From Solimonas soli DSM 21787 (GTDB lineage: Bacteria; Pseudomonadota; Gammaproteobacteria; Nevskiales; Nevskiaceae), in NCBI RefSeq assembly GCF_000474945.1, contig NZ_KI440840.1, forward strand, positions 24,074 through 76,637: a stretch of DNA of 52,564 bases, given 5' to 3'. Shown here piece by piece: positions 16,118 through 24,614 of the stretch. Each line of letters opens with the position of its first letter. The stretch's first letter is position 1. The position numbers were made by a program, and so were the translations under genes. Below the pieces are notes generated by a model. That model was not told the DNA's origin. It saw only the letters and a list, made by a program, of their open reading frames with translations, and did no database searches.

Positions 16118-18919
16118 ATGAAGCAAGCTCCAAAGAATCCAGCGGCGAGAAGCCGGGAGCGCTTCGCCAGCCTGGTGTCGACCAAGCTGGCGCCGCCCGC
16201 CGCAGACCCGCGCGCCATCGTCAGGCACAACCTGCCGGGAGTCGTCGGCTCCGAATGGCGTCCGGTGACGGCCATCGTGGCGCCCGCCGGATCGGGAAAA
16301 TCCACCCTGATGGTCCAGATGCATAACGCCTTCGTGGCGCGCGGAGGCTCGGCGTCGTGGCTCAGTCTGGATGCCGACGACGATGACCCGGCGACGTTCG
16401 CGATTTACTTCATCTCGGCGGTCGGCAGCCAGGAGCCGGACTTCGGACAGGACGAGTTGATCGCACTGGAAGCCAATCCCGTTCGGGATTTCGAACCCCT
16501 GTTCGATCGCCTGATCAGCCGTCTGGCTTGTGTCGAAGCACCGCGTGCCATTTTCCTGGACGACCTGCAGTACATCCGCAGCAAGACAATCCTGCGCTTT
16601 CTCGACAAGCTGCTCGCGCACCTGCCGCACAGGCTGCATCTGGTCATTGCCAGTCGCTCCATCCTGCCCTTGCAGCTCGCGCGTCTCAGGGTCGCCGGCC
16701 GCCTGACGGAGATCGATCGCGAAGAATTAAATTTCGATCAGGCGCAAGCCGGCCAGTTCCTGAAGGCTTATCACGAACTGGAGCTGTTGCCGCGCGATCT
16801 CGAAGCCTTGCTCTCCTCGACGGAGGGCTGGCCGACTGGCGTGCAGCTTGCCGCGCTCGCCTTGCGCCGCCACAAGGGTCCCGCGGCGGACCTGATCAAG
16901 ACTTTCTCCGGCCGCAATCGCGATTTGACGCACTATCTGGCGGAGAGCGTGCTGCGCACCCAGCCTGATTCGGTCCGCCGGTTCCTGCTGCGCAGCTCCC
17001 CGCTACGAACCATGTGCGCCGACCTGTGCCGCGCCGCGACCGACGAGCCCGACGCCGAAGCACTGCTGGACTACATTGGCAAGGCCAACCTGTTCCTGAT
17101 CCCGCTCGACAGGGATGGCATCTGGTTCCGCTACCATCATCTATTCGCGGATTTTCTGCAGGCGGAATTCCGCCGTACTGAGCCCGACGAATACCGGAAC
17201 GTCTGCGCTCGCGCCGCGAAGTGGTATGAGGCCCATGGTCAGCCGGCCGAAGCCGTTCGCTATGTCCTGGAAGCCGAGCACTACGTCGAAGCCGCGGACA
17301 TGATCGCCCGCCATGCGCCGCACGCTTCGATGTACCGTGGCGATCACTACACGGTGCTGAACTGGTTGCGCCGGCTGCCTGTCGAGTATCACGGCCGGCA
17401 TCCGGAGATTCTGCTCGCGCAGGCCTGGTCCTGCGCGTTCTCGCGCGAGACCGCCAAGGCGATGACGATCTCGCAGCGCGCGCTTGAACTGCTCCAAGCC
17501 GGACACTGGAACTTGGATGCCGAGCAGCGGGACCGCTGCGAGCTGTTGACCCTGAACGTGCAGGCCGCTACCCAGGCCTGCGCCGACGTCATCGAGGACT
17601 GCCTCGCGCGTGCCACCGAGCTGCAGCGTAAGGTGTCGCCGGACCAGCCGTTCATCATCGCCACGCTGTCCAACTGCCTCGGATACGGCTACTTCATCCG
17701 GCGCGATTTCGCCCGTTGCCAGGCCGCCGCCGTGCGGGCGCACGAGTACGGGCATCGCGCCGGTGCGGCCTACCTGTCCGCCTGGGGTGATTTTCTCCAT
17801 GGGCTGGCGGACGTGGAGCTGGGGCAGCTGAAGGAAGCGGCGCTCTTCGGGCGCGGAGTGCGCAATGATTCACAGGGTCTCGGCCTTGGACAGAAGAGCT
17901 ATGTCGCCGGGCTGTCCGCTTTGCTCGATGCCGAGATCGCCATCCAGCATTGCGACTTCAATCGGGCGCGAGAATCGATCGAGGTCGGCCGCGCCTTCAA
18001 GGAAATTTTCGGGCCGGCCGAACCTCAGCTGGTCGCGATTCGGAACGAAGCCCGGCTGCTCGCTTATTGCGCACATCTCGATGAAGCGCGCATCGTTCTC
18101 CAGGAGGGCCAGGATGCCGCGCTGCGCGAACAACATCTGCGTCTGCACTTCGCGCTGACGATCGAGGAGGCCTCGCTGCAGCTGAGTCTCGGCGATGTCG
18201 CCGGCGCGTCTGAAACGGCCCGCAAATGGCAGTTGCGCACCGCGGCGATGGAGATTCCGTCTCGACCGGGACTGACCAAAGCACAGCGCGACGCCTTGCG
18301 CCTGCTCGACGCCCGCTTCTGCATCGCGGAAGAAAAATACGACGCGGCCCTTCGCGCATTGACCTTATTGCAGCAGGGGAGGGATGCCGAGTCGCGTGGC
18401 GGCTTCTTCTTGTCGGTGACGGTGAATCGCGCGCTGGCGCTTTGGGGCCAGGGAAAGTTCCGTGAAGCGGCGCGACAGCTCGATGTGGCGCTGGAGGGCG
18501 CCACTGCCGAGTTTCACGTCTGGCCTTTGATATCGGTGGGCCATAGCTTGATGCCGGTCCTCGACGCGATCGGAAAGCGCCGTGTGGAATCCGCAGAAGC
18601 CCCCGCGGATCTGTATCAGCGCAATGCGCTGCGGGACTGGTTGGCGAAGTGGCTGAGCGGCGAGCGCAGTTCAGATAGGCCCAGAGCCGAAGGGAGCGCC
18701 GAGCCTGCGATGACCGCGTCGACGGGCGAACCGCTCACTGCGCGCGAACTCAAGCTGCTGAAATTGCTTCAGTCCGGTCTGGATAATCGGCGGCTCGCTG
18801 ATGCATTGTTGCTCTCGGAGTCCACGGTGAAATGGCATCTGCACAATGTTTACAGCAAGTTGTCCGTCAAAAGCCGAGGCGAGGCCGTGGCACGAGCCAT
18901 GAAACTGAGTTTGATCTGA
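16118..18919 (+). CDS. alkS: AlkS-like LAL (MalT/LuxR) family transcriptional activator
   Basis: A 933-aa large ATP-binding LuxR-type regulator. The Walker A motif APAGSGKS is at 55-62, a Walker B-like AIFLDDLQ is near 145-152, a long helical repeat region of TPR type fills the middle, and a LuxR-type helix-turn-helix lies at the C-terminus (LTARELKLLKLLQSG, then ESTVKWHLHNVYSKL). Size and order are those of MalT and AlkS. Its divergent position beside alkB strongly suggests it is the alkane-responsive activator of the alk operon, as AlkS is in Pseudomonas putida GPo1; the effector is inferred, not seen. The ribosome-binding site is weak. It converges with paaX. Confidence 0.85.
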   Translation: MKQAPKNPAARSRERFASLVSTKLAPPAADPRAIVRHNLPGVVGSEWRPVTAIVAPAGSGKSTLMVQMHNAFVARGGSASWLSLDADDDDPATFAIYFISAVGSQEPDFGQDELIALEANPVRDFEPLFDRLISRLACVEAPRAIFLDDLQYIRSKTILRFLDKLLAHLPHRLHLVIASRSILPLQLARLRVAGRLTEIDREELNFDQAQAGQFLKAYHELELLPRDLEALLSSTEGWPTGVQLAALALRRHKGPAADLIKTFSGRNRDLTHYLAESVLRTQPDSVRRFLLRSSPLRTMCADLCRAATDEPDAEALLDYIGKANLFLIPLDRDGIWFRYHHLFADFLQAEFRRTEPDEYRNVCARAAKWYEAHGQPAEAVRYVLEAEHYVEAADMIARHAPHASMYRGDHYTVLNWLRRLPVEYHGRHPEILLAQAWSCAFSRETAKAMTISQRALELLQAGHWNLDAEQRDRCELLTLNVQAATQACADVIEDCLARATELQRKVSPDQPFIIATLSNCLGYGYFIRRDFARCQAAAVRAHEYGHRAGAAYLSAWGDFLHGLADVELGQLKEAALFGRGVRNDSQGLGLGQKSYVAGLSALLDAEIAIQHCDFNRARESIEVGRAFKEIFGPAEPQLVAIRNEARLLAYCAHLDEARIVLQEGQDAALREQHLRLHFALTIEEASLQLSLGDVAGASETARKWQLRTAAMEIPSRPGLTKAQRDALRLLDARFCIAEEKYDAALRALTLLQQGRDAESRGGFFLSVTVNRALALWGQGKFREAARQLDVALEGATAEFHVWPLISVGHSLMPVLDAIGKRRVESAEAPADLYQRNALRDWLAKWLSGERSSDRPRAEGSAEPAMTASTGEPLTARELKLLKLLQSGLDNRRLADALLLSESTVKWHLHNVYSKLSVKSRGEAVARAMKLSLI

Positions 18920-19007
18920 GTCACGCGACGTTGGCGAGCTTTGTCGCGCAGTGCGTTCGACAGATGGCAGTGCCGAAGGAGCGTTCGCGCGCCGCTGACA
19001 TCAGCGC

Positions 19008-19928
19008 TCAGCTGCTGAGTCCGTCGAAACGCTGGAGCACCGAATCGGGAACGCCCTGCCCTATGGGTTCGGAAAGCTTGGCCTTCAGAAAGCGGTGCGT
19101 ATCGCGATAGGTCAAACGGTATAGCCTTCGGCATAGATCATAGGCGGCATGGCCTGGCCAATCGGCGCCCAAGAGGTCCCCAGGAAGGCGTGGATCATGG
19201 AGTGACGCGCGCCGGAACGAATGCATCAACAGAGTTTGCAGCACGAACGCATTTTCTGGTGACATGCCTTCAGAGGCCAAGCTGACGGCCGGCTCGAAAA
19301 AATCGATGAAGCCGCGGTACGTGTCGCTGATCTCCGAAAGATTCCAGCACTCACCTGTCAATTCGGAAACAGCGCGTGCCCCCAGGTCTGGCGCATCCGC
19401 CGCATCAAGGACGATCGGGCGCTGCTGCGGTTCCAGCTGCTCCAGGATCTCGGCGAGCGACTGCGTGTCTGCGCTGGGGTGCACGAAAACCCCTGGAGCC
19501 AGCGAGGCGAATCCCTCCCATGCCAGTTCGTTGCGCAACCCGTTTCTGTCCAGGGCGCTTCCGGATCGCGGAAACACCACGAGTGTCCACTTCCGGTTCC
19601 AGCCGCTTTGCGGCGGGTTGTAGATACGCCGGTACGCGTGCTCGAAGCGCCGGATACCGGATGGCGTCAACGCATATCGGCTGCGTCGGCCATCACGGGC
19701 AGATTCGAGCCAGCCCTCCTCGATCAGACGGAAGCAACTGGTGCGGGCCAGGCGTTCGTTCACCGCGAAGGGTTGCAGCAGCTCGATCAGCTCGCTGAGC
19801 CACACGCCGCTGACGTTCGGGACGAGGGCATCGCCAAAGATCGTCACGATCAGTGATTTGGAGCGGGGTTTCTCCTCTTTCAGGTAACGCTTGATCCACT
19901 CGTTGACCGAACGTGGTTTGCTGGCCAT
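19008..19928 (-). CDS. paaX: PaaX, repressor of the phenylacetate operon
   Basis: A 306-aa GntR-like repressor of the PaaX family, which binds phenylacetyl-CoA as inducer. An N-terminal winged helix is at about 20-95 (KSLIVTIFGDALVP, RTSCFRLIEEGWL), followed by the PaaX central region (RKWTLVVFP, LAWEGFASLAPGVFVHP) and the C-terminal domain (TGECWNLSEI, LMHSFRRASLHDPRLP, DWPGHAAYDLCRRLY). It is divergent from paaA across 146 nt that hold a long-armed palindrome and a promoter, so it probably controls both genes. Length is normal. Confidence 0.95.
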   Translation of the reverse strand: MASKPRSVNEWIKRYLKEEKPRSKSLIVTIFGDALVPNVSGVWLSELIELLQPFAVNERLARTSCFRLIEEGWLESARDGRRSRYALTPSGIRRFEHAYRRIYNPPQSGWNRKWTLVVFPRSGSALDRNGLRNELAWEGFASLAPGVFVHPSADTQSLAEILEQLEPQQRPIVLDAADAPDLGARAVSELTGECWNLSEISDTYRGFIDFFEPAVSLASEGMSPENAFVLQTLLMHSFRRASLHDPRLPGDLLGADWPGHAAYDLCRRLYRLTYRDTHRFLKAKLSEPIGQGVPDSVLQRFDGLSS

Positions 19929-19982
19929 GCCTTTTCTGGAAGACGGAAGAAGGACCTATGTTACTGCTTCCTGCATTGCAAC

Positions 19983-20041
19983 ATGATACGGATGAAAAAT
20001 GTGTTACAGAAACATTGTTGACTAAATAAAAAACGTATCAT
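19983..20041. promoter_or_regulatory. candidate PaaX operator in the paaX-paaA intergenic region
   Basis: ATGATACG at 19983-19990 and CGTATCAT at 20034-20041 are exact reverse complements, 43 nt apart. A smaller nested pair, AATGT (19998-20002) and ACATT (20012-20016), lies between them. The right arm overlaps the predicted -10 region of paaA, so a bound repressor would block transcription. PaaX is known to bind separated palindromic half-sites at paa promoters in E. coli; the exact sequence here differs, so this is an inferred site. Confidence 0.55.
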
Positions 20042-20044
20042 AAT
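20018..20044 (+). promoter_or_regulatory. paaA promoter (sigma-70 type)
   Basis: TTGACT at 20018-20023 is a near-consensus -35 box. CATAAT at 20039-20044 is a near-consensus -10 box, with a rather short 15-nt spacer. The paaA ATG follows at 20075 behind AAGGAG (20061-20066). Overlap of the -10 with an operator arm supports PaaX repression. Confidence 0.5.
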
Positions 20045-20074
20045 GTTCGAGCCAGGCTTCAAGGAGACGGCAAG

Positions 20075-21070
20075 ATGTACGCGCAACTTGTGGAAACCGG
20101 TTCGACAAGACTCAGGAAGCTCGACGAGCTTTCCGGTGACGAGCGGCGCTTCCAGGAGCGCATCGACGCCGGCATCAAGATCGAGCCGAAGGACTGGATG
20201 CCCGAGGGGTATCGGAAAACGCTGATCCGCCAGATCAGCCAACACGCTCATTCGGAAATCGTGGGCCAGCTGCCGGAGGGCAACTGGATCACGCGCGCGC
20301 CGACACTGAAGCGCAAGGCCATCCTGCTGGCCAAGGTTCAGGATGAAGCGGGGCATGGCCTCTATCTGTACAGCGCCGCCGAGACGCTCGGCGTGTCGCG
20401 CGACCAGATGATCGACGACCTGCATTCCGGCAAGGCCAAGTATTCCAGCATCTTCAATTATCCGACCCTGAGCTGGGCCGACATCGGCGCGATCGGCTGG
20501 CTGGTGGATGGCTCGGCGATCGTGAATCAGATTCCGCTCTGTCGCTGTTCTTACGGACCCTATGCGCGCGCCATGGTGCGCGTCTGCAAGGAGGAGTCGT
20601 TCCACCAGCGGCAGGGCTTCGACATCATGATGGCCCTCTGCCGCGGCACGCCGGAGCAGAAGGCGATGGCGCAGGACGCGCTGAATCGCTGGTGGTGGCC
20701 CTGCCTGATGATGTTCGGTCCCAGCGATGCCGAATCCGTCAACAGTGCGCAGTCCGCACAGTGGGGCATCAAGCTGTTCAGCAACGACGAACTCCGCCAG
20801 AAGATGGTGGACCAGACCGTTCCGCAAGCCGAGTACCTCGGCTTGACCATCCCCGACCCCGACCTGAAGTGGAACGAAGAGAAGGGGCACTACGACTACG
20901 GCGCCATTGAGTGGGCGGAGTTCTACAACGTGGTCAAGGGCAACGGCCCCTGCAATCGCGACCGCCTCAAGGCTCGCGTCGACGCTCACGAGAACGGTGC
21001 TTGGTTCCGTGATGCGCTGCTGGCTTACGCCGACAAGCAGGCGCAGCGGTCGACGGCTGCTGCTGCCTGA
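20075..21070 (+). CDS. paaA: 1,2-phenylacetyl-CoA epoxidase subunit PaaA
   Basis: A 331-aa catalytic subunit of the bacterial multicomponent monooxygenase-like complex PaaABCE that epoxidises the ring of phenylacetyl-CoA. Ligands of the di-iron site are visible in HAHSEIVG, the DEAGH motif at 90-94 and EESFHQRQG further on. Family-typical sequence runs over the whole length (for example [20 protein letters not shown]). It is the first gene of a long rightward paa operon, with a good ribosome-binding site and a PaaX-type operator upstream. Length is close to other PaaA proteins. Confidence 0.97.
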   Translation: MYAQLVETGSTRLRKLDELSGDERRFQERIDAGIKIEPKDWMPEGYRKTLIRQISQHAHSEIVGQLPEGNWITRAPTLKRKAILLAKVQDEAGHGLYLYSAAETLGVSRDQMIDDLHSGKAKYSSIFNYPTLSWADIGAIGWLVDGSAIVNQIPLCRCSYGPYARAMVRVCKEESFHQRQGFDIMMALCRGTPEQKAMAQDALNRWWWPCLMMFGPSDAESVNSAQSAQWGIKLFSNDELRQKMVDQTVPQAEYLGLTIPDPDLKWNEEKGHYDYGAIEWAEFYNVVKGNGPCNRDRLKARVDAHENGAWFRDALLAYADKQAQRSTAAAA

Positions 21071-21096
21071 TCCCCAAACGATCCAGGAGGCAAAGC

Positions 21097-21381
21097 GTGA
21101 AAAAGGAATGGCCGCTGTGGGAGGTCTTCATCCGCAGCCAGCATGGTCTCGCGCACAAGCACGTGGGCAGCCTGCACGCGAGCGATGCGGAGATGGCGAT
21201 CAACCATGCCCGCGACGTCTACACCCGCCGTAACGAGGGCGTGAGTATCTGGGTGGTGCGCTCCGCCGATGTCGTCGCCAGCAGCCCGGACGAAAAAGCG
21301 CCGTTGTTCGAGCCGGCCAATAGCAAGGTTTACCGGCACCCGACGTTCTTTCCGATGCCGGAAGAGATCAAGCACATCTAA
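21097..21381 (+). CDS. paaB: 1,2-phenylacetyl-CoA epoxidase subunit PaaB
   Basis: A 94-aa small subunit that bridges the PaaAC heterodimers in the epoxidase complex. The N-terminus WPLWEVFIRSQHGLAHKHVG, the segment HARDVYTRRNEGVSIWVV and the C-terminal YRHPTFFPMPEEI are characteristic. There is no metal site. It lies 26 nt after paaA in the same operon. Confidence 0.95.
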   Translation: MKKEWPLWEVFIRSQHGLAHKHVGSLHASDAEMAINHARDVYTRRNEGVSIWVVRSADVVASSPDEKAPLFEPANSKVYRHPTFFPMPEEIKHI

Positions 21382-21411
21382 GGCCCCATACGGGAGCCTT
21401 GAAGAGATTCA

Positions 21412-22167
21412 ATGTCGAACGATACCGTTCAATATCTGCTGCGCCTTGGCGACAACGCGCTCATCCTGAGCCATCGGCTGTCCGAGTGGTGCGGGAAGGG
21501 CCCCGCGCTCGAAGAGGACATGGCGCTCGCCAATACCGCCCTGGATCTGCTCGGACAGGCGCGCCTCTGGCTCAGCTACGCCGGGGAACTCGAGGACGCC
21601 GGCCGGGACGAGGACGCGCTCGCTTACAGGCGGAACGACCGGCAATTCTGCAATCTGCTCCTGGTCGAGCGTCCGAACGGCAGCTATGCCGACACCATGG
21701 TGCGGCAGTTCTTCTTTGATGCTTGGCACCACCTTGCACTGCAGGGTTTGTGTCGTTCCGCGGACGAGCGGATCGCCGGCATCGCGGCCAAGGCGATCAA
21801 GGAGGTCGAGTATCACCTTCGCCGCAGCAGCGATCTGGTCGTGCGCCTCGGTGACGGGACTGCGCAAAGCCAGAAGATGATGCAGCGCGCGGTCGACGAA
21901 CTCTGGACCTACACCGGCGAAATGTTCGAATCCGATGGTGTGGATGAGCAGGCAGTCGTCGCCGGCATTGGCTTCGATCCCGTCGCGCTGCGTGAGCCGT
22001 GGCTGAGCTACGTCCGCGAAGTCCTGAGCGAGGCGACACTGCGCATTCCGCCCGCCGACGCCTTCATGCAGAAGGGCGGAAAGCAGGGTCGTCACACCGA
22101 AGCGCTCAGCTATCTGCTCGGCGAGATGCAGTACCTGCAGCGCGCATATCCCGGCGCGCAGTGGTAG
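21412..22167 (+). CDS. paaC: 1,2-phenylacetyl-CoA epoxidase subunit PaaC
   Basis: A 251-aa ferritin-like structural partner of PaaA. Family marks are LGDNALILSHRLSEWCGKGP near the start, ANTALDLLGQARLWLSYAGE, and LVERPNGSYADTMVRQF. The C-terminal YPGAQW is also typical. The helical bundle lacks the full set of iron ligands, as usual for PaaC. It lies 30 nt after paaB. Confidence 0.96.
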   Translation: MSNDTVQYLLRLGDNALILSHRLSEWCGKGPALEEDMALANTALDLLGQARLWLSYAGELEDAGRDEDALAYRRNDRQFCNLLLVERPNGSYADTMVRQFFFDAWHHLALQGLCRSADERIAGIAAKAIKEVEYHLRRSSDLVVRLGDGTAQSQKMMQRAVDELWTYTGEMFESDGVDEQAVVAGIGFDPVALREPWLSYVREVLSEATLRIPPADAFMQKGGKQGRHTEALSYLLGEMQYLQRAYPGAQW

Positions 22168-22173
22168 GGCGTC

Positions 22174-22719
22174 ATGCTTGTCCGGTCCGATGCAGTAACA
22201 ACGCCGGTCCGCCAGGTCTGGGACTGGTTGGCTGAGGTGCCGGATCCGGAAATACCCGCTGTGTCGGTGGTCGATTTGGGCATCGTGCGCGAAGTGAGCT
22301 GGAGCGGCGATCCGTCGCAGGAGTGCCTGGTGGCGGTGACGCCCACGTACTCCGGATGCCCTGCGACCGAAGTCATCGCGCGCACCATCGCCGAGACGTT
22401 GAAGGAACGCGGCATTCCACAGGTCCGTGTCGAGACGCGTCTTGCGCCGGCCTGGACCACAGACTGGCTGACCCCGGAGGCCCGCGAAAAGCTCCGTCGC
22501 TACGGCATTGCCCCGCCGGTCGGTCAGGCCGCCGCCGCGGAGCATGTCGTCGATCTGAGCAGGATTCGCCGCCAAGGCGGATTGCCGACGCCGATCGTCT
22601 GTCCGCACTGCGGCTCCACGCATACCGAGTGCGTCAGCGCATTCGGCTCCACGCCTTGCAAGGCGCTGTATCGCTGCCACGCCTGCAAGGAACCTTTCGA
22701 CTACTTCAAGTGCCATTGA
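22174..22719 (+). CDS. paaD: PaaD, iron-sulfur assembly-type (DUF59/MIP18) protein
   Basis: A 181-aa protein of the PaaD family, thought to help mature the iron-sulfur cluster of PaaE or the epoxidase. The N-terminal MIP18-like domain shows VPDPEIPAVSVVDLGIVREV and the YSGCPATEVI cysteine. A C-terminal zinc-ribbon follows with CPHCGSTHTECVS and YRCHACKEPF. It starts 6 nt after paaC stops, so the two are tightly coupled. Confidence 0.94.
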   Translation: MLVRSDAVTTPVRQVWDWLAEVPDPEIPAVSVVDLGIVREVSWSGDPSQECLVAVTPTYSGCPATEVIARTIAETLKERGIPQVRVETRLAPAWTTDWLTPEAREKLRRYGIAPPVGQAAAAEHVVDLSRIRRQGGLPTPIVCPHCGSTHTECVSAFGSTPCKALYRCHACKEPFDYFKCH

Positions 22720-22732
22720 GGCCTGCAAGGCA

Positions 22733-23809
22733 ATGAGCAAGTTCCACGCCCTCCGTGTCGCCAGCTGCAGGCCAGAGACCCGCGACGCGATCGTGGTGAC
22801 ATTCGAAGTCCCGGAAGAGCAGCGCGAAGCCTTCCGCTTCACCCAAGGCCAGCATCTGACGCTGCGCTCGATCTTCGAAGGCGAGGAGATCCGTCGCTCC
22901 TATTCCATCTGCGCCGCTCCGGACGAAGGCGTGCTACAGGTGGCGATCAAGCGTGTTCCGGACGGCCTGTTCTCCACCTGGGCGAATCAGGAACTGAAGC
23001 CGGGACATCTGATCGAATGCATGGAGCCGGCTGGTCATTTCAATGTCCCGCTGGAGCCGCAGGCTTCGCGCCACCATGTCGCCTTCGCCGCAGGAAGCGG
23101 CATCACCCCGGTCCTTTCGATCATCAAGGCAACGTTGAAGGCGGAGCCGGATAGCCGCTTCACATTGTTTTACGGCAACCGTGCCTCGTCCGGCGTGATC
23201 TTCAAGGAAGAGCTGGAGAACCTGAAGGATCGCTATCTCACCCGATTCAACCTGGTGTTCATCCTCAGCCGCGAACAGCAGGACATCGAATTGTTCAACG
23301 GGCGGATCGATCGCGCCAAGTGCGATCAGCTGTTGCAACGCTGGATCGATCCTTCCGACATCGACGTGGCCTACATCTGCGGACCGCAGAGCATGATGGA
23401 GGAGGTGTCCGCGAGCTTGATGCAGCATGGTGTCGACAAGACCCGCATCAAGATGGAGCTGTTCGCGAGCGGCATGCCGCGTGCGCCGCGCAAGCCTTCG
23501 AAGACGCCGATCAAGGGCACGAAGGACTGCAAGGTCACGCTGATACAGGACGGTCGAACCCGTGAGTTCTTCGTCGAGAAGAACAAGGACAGCATCCTCG
23601 ATGCTGCGCTGGAGCAGGGCATCGAGCTACCGTATGCCTGCAAGGGCGGCGTGTGTTCCACATGCCGCTGCAAGATGATCCGTGGCGAAGTGGACATGGA
23701 CGTCAACTTCGCGCTCGAGGATTACGAAGTGGCGCGCGGCTTCATCCTGACCTGCCAGAGCTATCCCGTCGCTGACGAACTGCTGCTCGACTTCGATCAG
23801 GAAAGCTGA
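22733..23809 (+). CDS. paaE: PaaE, phenylacetyl-CoA epoxidase reductase
   Basis: A 358-aa NADPH-dependent reductase that feeds electrons to PaaA. The FAD/NAD(P) part comes first (RSYSICAAP for flavin, AAGSGITPVLS for nucleotide, CGPQSMMEEV). A C-terminal plant-type [2Fe-2S] ferredoxin domain follows with cysteines in YACKGGVCSTCRCKM and LTCQSYP. Length and order are normal. It lies 13 nt after paaD. Confidence 0.96.
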   Translation: MSKFHALRVASCRPETRDAIVVTFEVPEEQREAFRFTQGQHLTLRSIFEGEEIRRSYSICAAPDEGVLQVAIKRVPDGLFSTWANQELKPGHLIECMEPAGHFNVPLEPQASRHHVAFAAGSGITPVLSIIKATLKAEPDSRFTLFYGNRASSGVIFKEELENLKDRYLTRFNLVFILSREQQDIELFNGRIDRAKCDQLLQRWIDPSDIDVAYICGPQSMMEEVSASLMQHGVDKTRIKMELFASGMPRAPRKPSKTPIKGTKDCKVTLIQDGRTREFFVEKNKDSILDAALEQGIELPYACKGGVCSTCRCKMIRGEVDMDVNFALEDYEVARGFILTCQSYPVADELLLDFDQES

Positions 23810-23811
23810 GC

Positions 23812-24588
23812 ATGAGAGAGGAACTGCTTCGCCTCGAGCGCAACGGCCGGGTTGCCATCATCCGGCTGCATCGCCCAGACGCCCTCAACGCCCTGTCGCT
23901 GCCGCTGCGCGAGGCGTTGCGCCGCGCGCTCGCCGAGATCGACGCGGACGAGTCGATCGGCGCCGCCATCATCACGGGCGACGAGAAAGCTTTTGCTGCG
24001 GGTGCCGACGTTCGCACCATGCGTGACTGGAATCGAGAGGACGCTGCAACGAATCCTGACCTGCGTGGCGCCTGGGAGCAGCTGTGCAGCGGGCGCACGC
24101 CGGTCATCGCCGCTGTCGCCGGTTTTGCGCTGGGCGCCGGATGCGAACTGGCCATGATGTGCGATTTCATCATCGCCGCCGACAACGCCCGCTTCGGGCA
24201 GCCCGAAATCAAGCTCGGGACCATTCCGGGGTCCGGTGGCACGCAGCGTCTGACCCGTCTCGTCGGCCGCGCCAAGGCCATGGACATGGTCCTGACCGGG
24301 CGTCTGATCGATGCCATCGAGGCAGAACGCTGTGGTCTCGTTGCGCGCGTCGTTCCGCTCGCTGCGCTGATGGACGAGGCCGTGAAAGCCGCGTCGGAGA
24401 TCGCAGATCTTTCGGCGCCCGTCGTCCAGCTCGCGCGGCAGGCCGTTAATCATGCCCTCGAGAGCACGCTGGCCGAAGGTCTGCGCTACGAGCGGCGTCT
24501 TTTCGAGGAAACCTTTGCGCTTGAAGACCGTCGCGAGGGCATGAGCGCATTTCTCGAAAAACGCAAACCCGCATTCCGGAGCCGATAG
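23812..24588 (+). CDS. paaF: PaaF, 2,3-dehydroadipyl-CoA hydratase
   Basis: A 258-aa crotonase-family enoyl-CoA hydratase. The CoA oxyanion region reads ITGDEKAFAAGADVRTM and AGFALGAGCELAMMCD, and the second catalytic Glu is in the IKLGTIPGSGGTQRLTR stretch. In the paa route it hydrates 2,3-dehydroadipyl-CoA to 3-hydroxyadipyl-CoA; the name rests on position and similarity. It follows paaE with a 2-nt gap. Confidence 0.9.
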   Translation: MREELLRLERNGRVAIIRLHRPDALNALSLPLREALRRALAEIDADESIGAAIITGDEKAFAAGADVRTMRDWNREDAATNPDLRGAWEQLCSGRTPVIAAVAGFALGAGCELAMMCDFIIAADNARFGQPEIKLGTIPGSGGTQRLTRLVGRAKAMDMVLTGRLIDAIEAERCGLVARVVPLAALMDEAVKAASEIADLSAPVVQLARQAVNHALESTLAEGLRYERRLFEETFALEDRREGMSAFLEKRKPAFRSR

Positions 24589-24614
24589 GGCCCGCAACCG
24601 TTTCAGGAGAGAAC

